Source: Okapia johnstoni
Taxonomy: Eukaryota; Chordata; Mammalia; Artiodactyla; Giraffidae
NCBI GenBank assembly: GCA_024291935.2
Contig: CM044315.1
Span: forward strand, 78,226,385-78,290,384
Length of the DNA stretch: 64,000 bases
Direction of reading: 5' to 3'
Shown: one piece after another, positions 11,041-23,947 of the stretch
Position numbering within the stretch: the stretch's first letter is position 1
Layout of the letters: the number at the start of each line of letters is the position of its first letter
The notes under the pieces: model-generated
Told to the model about the DNA's origin: nothing
The model's database searches: none
The model's input: only the letters and a program-made list of their open reading frames with translations
Made by a program: the position numbers and the translations under genes

Positions 11041-11460
11041 CTGGGGAACAGAGCATGCACCCAGGCTAAGGCTGCAGCCATGTTCCTGCCCCTGTCCCTC
11101 GCTCCTGGCACGGCTGTCCACAGCATGAGCTTCTGCCTCTGCAGCAGCAGGTCTGAAACAGGGACCGCCTCCCCTCTTCATAGAGCAGGAAACAGCTCCA
11201 CTGGAGCCCGAGTGGCTCAGGTTGGGAAGAGAGAGAGGAGAGGCTCATGGGCCTGTCCTCCATTCCACAGCTCGGCAGGATCCCCGCCTTGGCCAAGGAG
11301 GGGGTCACCTTCCAGTGAAAACCCTCTGCTCCAGCCACACCCGTGTGTATGCACACCTATCTTCAGTGCCAGCTGTGCGTGTGCCCCACTCCCCCACAGC
11401 CAGTCCCAGACTCAAAGCAGGGGTCACTCAGGGGTTGCAGGCAGCACACTCAGCACTGAC

Positions 11461-11583
11461 CTTCAGGATCAGCTCCACCACCTCCGTGTGCACCAGCCCA
11501 TGCACAGGCTCCCCGTTGACGTGCGTGATGAGGTCCCCCTGACGCAGCCCTGCCTCACTGGCTGGACCTCCGTCCTCCACGTG
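11461..11583 (-). CDS. MAST2: MAST2 exon, PDZ core
   Basis: Forty-one codons encode [20 protein letters not shown], then [20 protein letters not shown] and K. This has the typical PDZ pattern: GGPA..AGL..GD.I..VNG, then the helix that faces the ligand carboxylate. Both splice sites are canonical and the exon is phase 0/0. Confidence 0.96.
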
Positions 11584-11797
11584 CTGTGCCGGGGAGAGGA
11601 CAGCCCTCATTCTGGAGCCCGAGCATGAAGCGGGTGGGCCTCCTTCTGCTCATCGAGCTGTGACCCCCTCCACCCCACTCTTTGACCCTGGAGGGTGGTG
11701 TGGGCAGGGACAGAAACAGGGACAGACAGGCCCCAGTAAGAGGAAGGAAGAGGAGTGATGAAGCTGGGGGACAACAGGTCTGGATGGCTCGACATAC

Positions 11798-12024
11798 CCA
11801 CACCATGTGGTGCACAGTGTAGACATCTGAGTCACCCATGTAGACGCGGATGGCCCGTAGGGTGAAGCCATACTTCTTGCCGGCTCGGTGGATGATGATG
11901 GGGGGCCGTGAGCTGCTGAGGGCTGGCAGGAAGTCCCTGCTTGGAGAAGAGTCCCTGGATGATGGGTTGGATGACTGGGAATGTGGGGACATGGGGCTGG
12001 CCAGTGGAGAGCAGGAGTGGTGCT
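11798..12024 (-). CDS. MAST2: MAST2 exon, start of PDZ domain
   Basis: It reads [20 protein letters not shown] through a Ser-rich linker to [20 protein letters not shown] and [16 protein letters not shown]. The YGFT motif is the carboxylate-binding loop, equivalent to GLGF in other PDZ domains. It starts with two bases completing a Glu codon and ends on a codon boundary at GTATGT. Confidence 0.95.
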
Positions 12025-12209
12025 CTGGAGAAGGAGAAGCTGGGACTTAGTGGGTCCACGCTCGAGCCCGGCCCATTTGGGCTGTTGCTCCCACATAGCT
12101 CTAGTCACAGAGCCTGCCTCCAGCTCTGTTTTCCCCACAGCCTCCAAGCAGCAAAGCCCCCTCATGGGCCCAGACCCTCACAGACCCAGGAGGTGATGGA
12201 AAATGGCAG

Positions 12210-12430
12210 TGAGCATTTACTGAGCGCTTAGTTATATGTACTAGGGACCATACAAGCGCTTCATGCTTGAATGTCACAATTATCCTATGAGCTACCATTA
12301 TGGATATTCACATTTTTTGATGAAGAATTTGAAGCTCAAAGGAGTTAAGCAACTTCCTCAAGATCAAGGGCCCTTTAGAGATGGAGCCAGGATCTGAATG
12401 TAAGCTCTCTGCCTTGGAGCCTGCACTTGC
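12210..12430 (-). mobile_element. MIR SINE fragment
   Basis: The + strand shows the reverse of MIR: 'tttactgagcgcttag', 'caattatcctatgagctacc', 'gaagctcaaaggagttaagc' and 'agccaggatctgaatg'. It sits in the intron between exons 12645-12842 and 11798-12024. Confidence 0.7.
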
Positions 12431-12644
12431 TACACAGTGCTATCTGCCTTCTGGTGCACACACACAACCTGAGACCAACACCCACTCCCTTAACACATGG
12501 ACAGCAGTGACACAGTCTTTCGGACACCTGCTCCTCAACACAACACACAGACACACCTGCTGGGGGCAGACCCCTGGCCACAGGCCCACAGAGAGGCCAA
12601 GGCCCTTGCTATGAGTCTTGATCTTCACTCCCCGGGGGCCTCAC

Positions 12645-12842
12645 CGGCAGGAATGAGGAGGGACAGGGCTGTGGCTGAGGCGGACTTGATCACTTTGTTG
12701 ATGGGGCGAGCTGTGCGCTTTTCTATGGAATCCCCAGAGAGCAGCCGGTGGCGGGCCCTGCGCACCGCCAGGTCGCTGATGGCCTTGGCTGTGGCTCCCT
12801 CCGCCAGCTGTGGGGTTCCGCGGCCTCCTCGGGTCTCCATGG
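12645..12842 (-). CDS. MAST2: MAST2 exon, kinase-PDZ linker
   Basis: It encodes METRGGRGTPQLAEGATAKA, then ISDLAVRRARHRLLSGDSIE and KVIKSASATALSLLIPA. The acceptor AG is at 12844-12843 and the donor GTGAGG follows 12645. It is separated from the next upstream exon by only 99 bases. Confidence 0.93.
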
Positions 12843-12941
12843 CTGTGGACCAAGCCAGCAATGAGGCCCACTGTGCAGCTGAGCCTCCCCTCCGGGCCCG
12901 CCGCAGCACCCCGGCCAGGCCCTTCACTTGCGGGGCCGCAC

Positions 12942-13225
12942 CTGGGCTGGGGGCGCTGCTCTGGCCTGCAGGCTCCTCATCCAGCTTCAGCCGCCGCTCG
13001 GCCGGCTGTTCCAGGGCAGGCCCAGACGCCCCCTCTCCAGACGGGGCTGTCAGAAGCCACGCACCCTCCTGCTGCTGCCTCCTGGGGGCGCCAACAGCCT
13101 CCTCAGTGCCCTCTGGGAAGTGAGGCACGTCCAGGAGGCCCGAGCAGTGGCGCCGCACTGTGAGTGGAGGGCTGGAATCGCTCTCCGTGTGGGACGACTC
13201 GGACACAGATAGCCGCTTCCGTAAT
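12942..13225 (-). CDS. MAST2: MAST2 exon, kinase-PDZ linker
   Basis: It starts with one base completing the Ile of SPEI, then LRKRLSVSESSHTESDSSPP and TVRRHCSGLLDVPHFPEG, and ends at SSAPSP plus one base. It is Ser/Glu-rich and predicted disordered, with a basophilic KRLSVS site. The acceptor is CAG at 13228-13226, after a good pyrimidine tract. The reading frame stays open upstream through the intron to about 13368, but the splice phase fixes the start at 13225. Confidence 0.92.
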
Positions 13226-13439
13226 CTGGGAGACACGAGGCCGAGGGTGGAGGGCCTGGCGGCCTCCCTCTTCCAGCCCAGGCCTCCTCGGGAGCTCGGC
13301 TCACGGAACTTCCCTCCGGGAGCCGCACACATGAAGGCCCCTAGCGAAGGCCCCTCATGGCACCACATCCCTCCCCATCATCAATGACTGCCCCACGGAT
13401 GGCCGTGCCGCCCACCCTGGCCGAGGTCTGAGCGCTCAC

Positions 13440-13594
13440 ATCTCAGGGGAGCCGATCACCCAGCTCCGCTCTCGGCCCCTCAGCCCCGCCAGGCCATCCG
13501 TGCGGTCCTCCTTCTCCTCACTCAGGCTGCGCTTGGTGGGGGGTGGCATCCGGCGCTCCTCGAGCAGCGAGAGCCGCTCCATGCTGCTGTACAC
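13440..13594 (-). CDS. MAST2: MAST2 exon, kinase C-terminal linker
   Basis: It encodes VYSSMERLSLLEERRMPPPT, then KRSLSEEKEDRTDGLAGLRG and RERSWVIGSPE plus two bases. The acceptor is CAG, the donor GTGAGC, phase 0/2. The KRSLSEE stretch is a plausible phosphosite. Confidence 0.94.
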
Positions 13595-13908
13595 CTGTGG
13601 GCACAGGACATCTGCTGGGATTCCCAACCACCATACCACGGGGCACAAAGGATCCCCCGGCGCCTGAAGCCCAGGAACTGGAGCTAATTCTCCCCTTTCC
13701 TCCCCTGTACACAGCTGATGAACATTCAAGGAAACAGCCATTCCACTGGTCTGACCTGGCCCCACCCTGGCATCTCATACCAGGGGTGTGGCCCTTTCCT
13801 CTCTTTTCCTGGAGACAGCGCCAGCCCCTGCCCCCTTAGGTGTGCCCAGCACATCCCTCAACAGGTCTGCTCCTCCCAATTCTCCACCTGGGGCTGCACC
13901 GGTCGCAC

Positions 13909-14018
13909 CTTGCTGAACCTTGGTGAACAAGACGAGAACTGGCGAATCTCAAGGCAGCCATCCTCACTCACTTCCTCCTCGTCCTCCGAGTCCACGTGGT
14001 GGTATCGCTCTGAGCGGG
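13909..14018 (-). CDS. MAST2: MAST2 exon, acidic kinase tail
   Basis: It encodes RSERYHHVDSEDEEEVSEDG, then CLEIRQFSSCSPRFSK. The acidic cluster and the QFSSCSPRF stretch match the AGC-kinase C-terminal extension. In AGC kinases this extension carries the turn or hydrophobic motif sites. The start completes a split Thr codon. Confidence 0.94.
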
Positions 14019-14189
14019 CTGGGACACACACGACAGTGCCTTTCAGAGGCCCTGGTGTTGGCCTCCTTCAACTCTATCAGACCTCAGGAAGGCCTGGAGA
14101 AGTGGCTCCCAATACCAAGCTCAGGGCACACAAGTGTCTCTGGGCACAGGTAGGATTCCCACTCCTCCCTGTCCCACCAGTGGCCTTAC

Positions 14190-14312
14190 TGTCAAAGTAG
14201 CTGGTATCATCCTCTGACTCCAGCTGAGGAATAAATTCAGCCTTCTGGCGAAGAAGTCCTGTCCAGTCCAGACCAGTGAAGAATGGGTGCTGCTTCACCT
14301 CATAGGCACTGC
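14190..14312 (-). CDS. MAST2: MAST2 exon, end of kinase domain
   Basis: It reads [20 protein letters not shown], then [24 protein letters not shown] is the AGC kinase end-of-lobe motif, and [15 protein letters not shown] is the start of the C-terminal extension. It has 40 codons with split codons at both ends, and the phase is consistent. Confidence 0.95.
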
Positions 14313-14554
14313 CTGTGGACAGGGATGGTTTGGGCGGGTGGAGTCCAGGTCAGCACATCCAGTGAGAACCTAGTTCCTGAGAGGCTGGGCCTGGAGGCCT
14401 CAGCTCCAGCATCTTCCTCTTCTGCCCACAGGGAGCACGGCAGTCAGGAACCAGGGGCACTGCCCACACCCAAAGCCTGAACCTCCCAGGTACATGGACA
14501 GCCCCGCTCCTCCCTCTTGCAAGTGCTGAGACAGCTTACTGGGGCCTGTCCCAC

Positions 14555-14656
14555 CTGTGCCCAGTCTCTCCAGTGGGTTCTGGTGGAGCAGTTTTGAGGT
14601 AAGATCTTGGGCATCGGGCGGCAGTGCATCGTCCCCCTCAGGCCACACAATCTCAT
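14555..14656 (-). CDS. MAST2: MAST2 exon, kinase C-lobe
   Basis: It encodes [20 protein letters not shown], then [13 protein letters not shown]. The conserved C-lobe helix and the NPLERLG motif precede HPFF. The acceptor is CAG and the donor GTGGGA. It starts by completing an Asp codon. Confidence 0.95.
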
Positions 14657-14959
14657 CTGAAGAGTCATTGGGGTGACAAGGGAAGGAGTGGTTTAGAGAA
14701 GGTCTTAGAAGTTGTGGGCAGAGTGGGGAGCTGGAGAAGAGGGGCCTAGGATAAGATACGCTGTGGGGAAGCATAAAGGGCCCAGCCCAGAGCCCTGAAA
14801 GCCTTGCCTGGGACCCACTTCCTTTAAGTTGCACAGATTCCTCTCTCTCTGGGGGAATCTCCCATATCCTCGACCACGGCTGGCTCTTTGATCCAGAGCG
14901 GCTACCGAAAAGCAGTGGCGTCCCCTGTTCTGATCGCAGCTCACCTTGCCTTTATACTC

Positions 14960-15125
14960 CTGACACATGTACACTCACTCACACACACACAAACACAGAA
15001 CTCACACTCATGGCACAGGTACACTCATGCACATATGCGGGATCACAAACACGATCGGAACAAGTGCTACGTGACACACAGGGTGTGCACGTGCACATCT
15101 GAAGCCAGCACACCAAACACACACG
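14960..15125 (+). repeat. Degenerate CA-rich microsatellite
   Basis: This is interrupted (CA)n-like sequence inside a MAST2 intron, with a short pure stretch near 14980-14992. It is simple sequence with no coding signal. Confidence 0.75.
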
Positions 15126-15176
15126 TAAAAATTCAGAGCAAGAACTCATAGGCCTCACAGATGCTTGTGTAAATCA

Positions 15177-16099
<923 letters not shown>

Positions 16100-16232
16100 C
16101 TGCTTGTCTAGAAACTCCCGCGCATCCTTTTCAATGTGGCCCTCGTACAAGTTTGTGGTCAGACTCATAAGGCCGATTTTGGAAAGGCCAAAATCAGTGA
16201 GCTTGATGTGACCCATGGATGTAATCAGCAGG
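16100..16232 (-). CDS. MAST2: MAST2 exon, DFG segment of kinase
   Basis: It encodes [20 protein letters not shown], then [20 protein letters not shown] and LDKQ. It contains the magnesium-binding DFG. The first base completes the Asn of DLKPDN. The insert after the DFG segment, [24 protein letters not shown] by position, is typical of the MAST family. Confidence 0.96.
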
Positions 16233-16899
16233 CTGGGAAACCAGAGAAACAAATGTCTGGAGTTATTTCCTAGTCTTCCAAGAGTGCTGACTTTAGTATA
16301 CTCCTCCTTTCCCCACTCAGGCAGGGGGACAGGCAGCTGTGAGAGAACAAACAGCTCTGGCTGTGTGAGAACTGCACTCTGCACGAGCAACTAACCTGCC
16401 TTTTGCCCACCCCACCACCCCCCACCTCCAAGTCACCTTTGTTTACTGCCCTCAACTGTACTCTACACTGAGGGCAAGTATCAGCCGGCTGAGGAACAAA
16501 CTTTCCTCCGCAAGCGGTCAGCCCTGTCCTAAGGCTCCAGCCATCTCTAGTCCCCTCTCCTGACCTGGAGGGCTCACAATACCCCAAATCAGGGAGAGGG
16601 GGAAAGGGGCACAATGATCTCATCCCACATCTACAGCTGGACTTGGGAGGGCTCTAAGATCTCACAGGGAACTGTCTTTTCCCCTTCACACACTCTGCCT
16701 AAGCCATTTCATTTTGTGCCAAAGGCTTCAGCCCTGCTACCCCTGTACTCCCTAGTGTCTCTGGCCCTGACTTCTTTTATGAGCTCCACACGTACTCACT
16801 GCCAGAAGCCCTACAGGCACCATGAACTCAACCTGTCCAAACAAGCTCTTGCCTCCGAATGGGTCTTCTTCTCAGTGAAAAGCAGTGTTTCTCTTACCT

Positions 16900-17080
16900 A
16901 GTGAGCTCTGTGATAAGTGCTTTAGCAATTGTTTATAAAAATATTCTGGCTCATGAAAGGTCTTACAGAGGAGTAACACAACCAAAGCAGGTATTATCAT
17001 CCCCAAGAGGAGGAACACGAAGCTCAAAGAGGTTTAATTCACCGATCTGAGCTCACAGGGTTAATGAGCTCTATGAATGC
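16900..17080 (-). mobile_element. MIR SINE fragment
   Basis: The + strand shows the reversed MIR order: 'ctctgtgataagtgctttag', 'gtattatcatccccaagagg' and 'aagctcaaagaggttta'. It is diverged. Confidence 0.6.
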
Positions 17081-17374
17081 AGTCTGTCTAATGTCAAAGC
17101 CGCTTTCCATGACAGAGGCTTATCACCCCGGCCTCAAGACGGAAACATGGAAGATGTCCCAGCCTGCTCTCTCACCCCAGCCTTACCATTTCCTTCCCAC
17201 TTCCCCATCCCTCTCTTCTCCCACCTGACTCTGCTTCAGGGCAGGCACTGCTGATTGGGGCCTAGTCTACTGCTGTGGTCTCACCACCTCTTTCCACGGG
17301 CAGTGATCTTCCTAAACCTAAATCAAAGTCTGAGTGTGTCACCCTGTGGTTAACAGACCCTTCAGAGACTCTCT

Positions 17375-17594
17375 GTGTGTATTCTGTGCTTAGTCGCTCA
17401 GTTGTGTCCGACTCTTTGCAACCCCATGGACTGTAGCCCGCCAGGCTCCTCTCTGTCCATGGGGATTTTCCAGGCAAGAATATTGGAGTGGGTTGCCATG
17501 CCCTCCTTCAGGGGATCTTCCCAACCCAGGGATCGAACCCAGGTCTCCCACAATACAGGTAGATTCTTTGCTGAGCCACCAGGGAAGCCCTGGG
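17375..17594 (-). mobile_element. Bov-tA SINE with 13-bp target-site duplication
   Basis: The minus strand gives the standard Bov-tA order: 'agggcttccctggtggctca', a tRNA-like promoter region, and a BovB-derived 3' part ending 'gtcggacacaactgagcg'. It is flanked by perfect copies of tcagagactctct at 17362-17374 and 17595-17607. The good match and clean duplication suggest a fairly young copy. Confidence 0.92.
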
Positions 17595-18150
17595 TCAGAG
17601 ACTCTCTAGGACCCTTTAAAACTCAACCCAAACTAAATAAAAGATCCCTTGATGGTCCAATCCCTGCCCCTCAGTCACTACTCTAACTAACAATCTCAGC
17701 TTCAGTCATACTGTACTATTTGTAGTTCCTCACACCTGTGTGTATCTTTGCATATCCTGCTCCTCAGCATGAGAGAGTCACCCACAATGGACTTAAGCTC
17801 TATAGACCAAGGACGAGAATACCGTGCTTGGCATAGAGCATATGTCAGTAAATGTCAGGCCACTTGCTCTGCCATTTACTAGATGTGTGGATTCTTTTGC
17901 TCCTCCTTGGGTTCTTGGGTAGAGCTCCTCAGTGATTCTTTGATGTCACCAAAGCCTTACAATGCCCCTGCCGGACCTTGCTGTCAATGTTCTTTGCATC
18001 TGGGGATAGTCAGGGGTTAGAGTACCAAGCCCGGGTACACACCCACATGAGTAGCCATGTGGAACAGATTCAAACATGCTGTGTCTGCCTTCATTTATCT
18101 TGAGACCCAAGTGGGAGACCCTAGACAAGGGACTCGGAGAGTGGGCATAC

Positions 18151-18289
18151 TTGTCAGGCTTGAGGTCACGGTGCACGATGCCATAATTGTGTAAGTACTC
18201 CAGGGCTAGCACAGTTTCTGCAAAGTACAGGCGCACCATGTCCACAGGCAGGGCCCCGATGTTCTTCAGCAGCGTGGCACAGTCTCCTC
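18151..18289 (-). CDS. MAST2: MAST2 exon, catalytic loop of kinase
   Basis: It encodes [20 protein letters not shown], then [20 protein letters not shown] and DLKPD. The HRDLKPDN catalytic loop holds the base Asp and the conserved Lys. The final Asn is split across the junction to 16232. Acceptor and donor are canonical (CAG, GTATGC). Confidence 0.96.
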
Positions 18290-19610
<1,321 letters not shown>

Positions 19611-19960
19611 TTATTAGTGTATGGAACAGAGGGGCAGGTGGTGCTCAACAGTGAGAAGGACCCGAGGGTCTGCCCCAGGAGCTCGTCAAGTTCCTGAGGA
19701 CACAGCTCAACCCCTCCTCAGAGCTCATGAGAGGAGGAGTGCCCCCAAGGGAAGAGGGGCTCTTGCTCAGGAAACGCACCACGCTCAGCTGTCAGAGGGA
19801 ACTGCACTCTCACCTCTCCAGGAGGCTTCAGGGAGGGAGAAGGGCCATCCTGAGGGACAGTCCTGCTGCCCAGAGGACCAGGTACCACTCACTTCCAGAA
19901 GGAAGAGCCCACGAGCCAACTGAGCTCCAGTCCCGGCCACACCCTGACCCCTGCCTTTAC

Positions 19961-20046
19961 CCATAGGCGCCATTGCTGATGAGCTTAATGGTTTCGAAGT
20001 CCTCCTCAGAGGGTGTCTTTTTCGATGTCAGAGATGCCCCACGGCC
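19961..20046 (-). CDS. MAST2: MAST2 exon, glycine-rich loop
   Basis: It encodes GRGASLTSKKTPSEEDFETI, then KLISNGAYG. This is the start of the kinase domain with the glycine-rich loop. The exon ends two bases into a Gly codon and joins AVFLVRH correctly. Confidence 0.95.
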
Positions 20047-20299
20047 CTGGAAGACAAGGGAAAAGGCAGAGGGCAGGCATGCTCATCAGAGTGCACACAC
20101 CTGAGGAGGCTGTGCCCCAGTGTCTGCCCAACTCAGCCCTGCCGGAGCCTCCCCGCTCTTCCCAAAGCTGAACAGCCTCTCAGACAGTGCAGCAACCACC
20201 CTCTCCGCTGGCCCTCCTGCACACAGTCTCAGAGAATCCACAGCCTGCACTTCACAGGGCCCAGGCTCCAGGGTTGAGGCAAGAGCTCAGAGTCTTTAC

Positions 20300-20361
20300 C
20301 TCAACTGAATCATCTGTCTCTGGAGTGTCAGGACTGTCATAGCTGCTCAACTGGGCCATTT
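20300..20361 (-). CDS. MAST2: MAST2 exon, pre-kinase linker
   Basis: Twenty codons, MAQLSSYDSPDTPETDDSVE, are preceded by two bases (AA) that must complete a codon begun in the previous exon. The acceptor is TAG and the donor GTAAAG. Joined directly to the exon at 22957-23058 it would be read out of frame and hit TGA after four codons. A further exon of length 3n+1 is therefore required between them. Confidence 0.92.
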
Positions 20362-22956
20362 CTAGAAACAAAGCAAGGACACAAGACAAAAGTGTGCGCG
20401 GCAACGTCAGACCTCTCAGCCGTCTGCTCACGTCACAGGACAGACGTATGGAGGGGAGGCATAAATGCTTCCTGCACCAGTCTGGGAGGCGGTCTTGTGG
20501 CTCTGGCTTTAGTGGAGTCATAGTTTTTGGACTTGTTTGCCAAATAATATTGCCACTCGTATCTCTCTAAGTCCAGTGCCATTCAAAAGGCCTGGAAAAT
20601 TCTATAAAGCTTCTCTCAAACTTAGGACAATAGCTGAAAACAGGCTTGAAGCTGGTAGCTGGCCCCTCCTGCTGGCCAAGACTGCTCTGTTGGATGAGGC
20701 CGGGAAGTTACAAGTGAAGGCTGCTGGCCTTTATGGTTTTAAGGCATTTACCCAGAGCAGGAGGAATAGGAAGACTTCCTCTTTGTGATGGACACCCCTA
20801 CCCCAGAATCCCCAGAAGCATCATGATTCAGGGACCAATGGGGACAAAGCTGGCTTAAAGGTCACCTCTAGATTGGACATCCTAAACATCTCCTATCTCT
20901 ACAGCAAGAAGACTCAGAGCTTTGGGTTTCAAGAGAGCTCTGCCTATCTGCCTGGTCCAAAGCCTTGTGTCAGCCAGACACAGCACTGTCTGGTGTGTTC
21001 CCACACCTAGTGCAGAGGGGCAGTCCTGGACTACCTTCAATCACACTTCACAGCCCTGGTGGTACAGACCCATGCTATCAGGCATCTACTGAGCAACCTG
21101 TGTCCTGGGTCTAGAGAGCCATATGGACACAGCACAGAGTCCTTGTCTGCCCAGAGCACAGAATAATGAGGGCCTACTAAGTGTCACATGGCACTATGCC
21201 CTGATGATACCTCTATGATCTTGGGGAGGATGTCAAGTCTCACAGAGATGCGTGGATTTTACCATGGCCACAGAGGTAGGGAGAAAGAGAAAACCACTGC
21301 ACGAGCCCAGACTTAACTGCCAGCCCCTGTTTAACCACAGACTTCATGTTGTTGTGGGAGCGGCCCTCTGGTCACCACAGCCCAAGCCTCCATTGCTGTT
21401 CTTTACCTCTGGTCTCAGGGGTTTAGAAAACACCACCACCACCTATTTGGATAAAACCTAAGCCAGACTGGGAAATTCTATTACCTTCTTCTTCCTCCGT
21501 CCCTGTCTAGTCAGAATGTCTACTTCATAAACCCCCATCTACCCAACTCTCCTTATCTGTTCTCTACCACCGTCCTAGTTCATGGCGCTCCTCTCTCACA
21601 TGAACTGCGTTAAGGGCCTCTGCCCCACTGTCCCCGGCTCATCCTGCCTTCTCCCCCAATTCACTATCCATGTTGTGGCCATAGTTATCTTTCTCAGGAG
21701 TAAATCTCATGGAATATTACTCAGAAATAAAAAGGAATCAATTACTGCTGCATGCAATAATATGTATGAATCTCTACAAAATTATGCTGAGTTAAAGAAG
21801 TCAGAACATACTACACGATTTAATTTATATGAAACTGTATAAAAGGCAAACTTAACCATAGTGAAAGAGCAGATAGGTGGCTGTCTGGAGTGGGAGGTGA
21901 GGTGGGGAGGGGAAAGGGGCTGACTGTAAAGGGGCACAAGGGAATTTCCTGAGGTGAGAGAAATATCTTCCATCTCAACTGTGGCAGTGACTAGACAGGT
22001 GTAGATTTGTTAAAACTCACTGAACTGTATAACCAAATAGGATATATTTTATTGTATGTAAATTATACCTTTACAAAGTTAGTTTTAAAAAGTAATTCTG
22101 ACCACGTCACATTCTTACCTAAACTTCTTGATGGCTCCCAGTGGCCTTATGGATAAACACAAACTCCTGAGCCAAGAACCCGCACCCTTCATGGTCCTGT
22201 CATGATCCACCTCCCAAGTTTGTCCCTCACCAGCTCTTCAGACACACCCGTACTCCATCAAATGCCCTTTCTGACGGCTCTCCCCTGGCAAACTCAGGCT
22301 CTCCCCTGGCAAACTCACTTATCCTTCAAGTCGCTGACTAAGCTTCATGCTCTCCAGGGGGCCTTCACTGAACATTCACTCCTGTCCATCCTGAGAAGGA
22401 CTAGAGCAAGTCCTTCCCCATGTTCCCACTGCACCTTGAATTTTCCCCCTTCACAACACTTCTGCCAATATCATAACTATTATTTACACATCTTCAGGCC
22501 TCATACCTAAGGCATTCAAGACGAATTCTAACCCTGCTGCAGAGGAGGCATTATGGGATCAGGACTCTGCTTTATTTGTACCTGTATCTCCAGTGTCTAG
22601 ATTGAAGATGGCATTCAGTAAAGTGTCACTGAATAATCAAATGAAGGGTGGACTCAACTTGTGCAAACAAAACTGGCCTGTGCTCCTCAGCCCTGAGGCC
22701 CCCACTACCCTGGGCCTGCTCAGTGTGGGATGGGCAGATGAAACCTCTCCCCACCACTCTCCTCAGGGGTGTCCACATTTCCTCAGGGACTCATTTGGTC
22801 CCCCAGCGCTTGCACATCATATTTAAATAAGGACCTCAGCAGCAGAAATGGCAGTGGGTACCCCCACAGTCCTGCTGTTAGCAAAATACTTCCTCTGCAG
22901 TCCTTATTCCCTCCCCTCCAGCCACCCCTCCCCCAACCTTCCCAGAGCCCACTCAC
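20362..22956 (-). other. MAST2: MAST2 intron interval lacking an expected exon
   Basis: This 2.6-kb interval should hold the conserved DUF1908 exon, expected at about 130 nt, that continues LLECL and ends just before MAQLSS. I searched its minus strand for the conserved segment that family members carry there, including FYHLLEAAEGHAK, and found nothing. It contains an L1 3' fragment near 21.7-22.1 kb and otherwise unremarkable sequence. Confidence 0.7.
21700..22095 (+). mobile_element. Old L1 3' end fragment
   Basis: It carries 'catggaatattactcagaaa', 'gaatctctacaaaattatgc' and 'aactgtataaccaaatagg'. These are L1 3' end phrases in an ancient copy. Confidence 0.7.
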
Positions 22957-23058
22957 CAGGCATTCCAGGAGACGAGCTGGGCGGGCAATGACAATCATTA
23001 GCTTTTTCACCAGCTGCATCACAAAAGCCACTTCTGAACTCTCTGAGCGCTCATGAGC
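22957..23058 (-). CDS. MAST2: MAST2 exon, DUF1908 (MAST pre-kinase) segment
   Basis: Thirty-four codons encode [20 protein letters not shown], then [14 protein letters not shown]. The acceptor is CAG and the donor GTGAGT. It is phase 0/0, so it joins the upstream exon correctly but cannot join 20361 directly. Confidence 0.95.
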
Positions 23059-23728
23059 CTGTAGAGAAGACAAAGGTAGCTTGAGCGATCTGTCGGCCCA
23101 GCGTGGCGGAGTGAAGCAGGACTGGCCCGAACAGAGCCGACTCTGGGGAGAAGCGCTTTGTAGTACAGAGAGCTCTGCAAAGCAGAGACCTTAGAGGGGG
23201 TCAGTGGGCCACGAGCAGGAGCCACATGAGCTGGTGAACACTGCATGACACAGGAATGTCACATGGACACACGGCTTTACTGCTTCTCCATCCAGCAGGC
23301 TTCACTTACCCACCAGACCCAGCTCAAGAGGCAGCTCTCAATGGAGCCTTCCACCACTGAGAGGTTTGCTTTCCACCACAGACAGATTGTAAGGAATAGA
23401 AAGACCTCAAAGCAGGAGAGTGATGCGAGCAGCAGGGACTTCAGAGAGATCACTCTGGCTGTAGTTGGGATGGTGCATGAAAGAGGGCAAGTCTAAAAGG
23501 AGGAAAACCCACCAGCAGGCTGTGGCAATAGTGCAGATGAAAAAGACATAAATCAAGGAAGTAACAATGGAGGGAAATGGACAGACTGGGCCATCTGAGA
23601 GCAGCCCTGAGGGGTGCGAGAGGCAGGAATAGATGGTAACTGCAGCTCCAATTTTAGGGAAATTTCAATGAACCCCTAAATGAAATAGATAATATAAAGA
23701 GATATGCAGTTTAGGTAAGGATAGGTAG

Positions 23729-23947
23729 TAGTAGTTAGTAGTAGTTTAGTTGCTAAGTCGTGTCCAACTCTTGCGATCCCACAGACTGTAGCCTACCAGG
23801 CTCCTCTGTCCATGGGATTCTCCAGGCAAGAATACCAGAGTGGATTGCCATTTCCTTCTCCAGGGGATCTTCCTGACTCAGGGATCAAACCCAGGTCTCC
23901 TGCATTGTACGCAGATTCTTTACCAACTGAGCTACAAGGGAAGCCCC
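23729..23947 (-). mobile_element. Bov-tA SINE with 12-bp target-site duplication
   Basis: The minus strand has a full-length Bov-tA from 'ggggcttcccttgtagctca' to 'acacgacttagcaactaaac', with a short (TAG)n-like start on the + strand. Perfect copies of aaggataggtag flank it at 23717-23728 and 23948-23959. Confidence 0.93.

Larger units (their letters stand above)
16233..18150 (-). other. MAST2: MAST2 intron with MIR and Bov-tA insertions
   Basis: A 1.9-kb intron in the kinase region. It contains a MIR fragment near 16.9-17.08 kb and a Bov-tA SINE at 17375-17594. Nothing else was recognised. Confidence 0.75.

Noticed and set aside
12625..12841. Start of translation at the ATG near 12840 as a separate small protein
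   Set aside because: It is the MET of METRGG inside a MAST2 exon. Splice phases place it within the continuous protein.
13226..13368. Upstream extension of the exon 12942-13225 to a Met at 13368
   Set aside because: The frame is open there, but the CAG acceptor at 13228-13226 and the split Ile codon (GAG AT from 13440, then A) fix the exon start at 13225.
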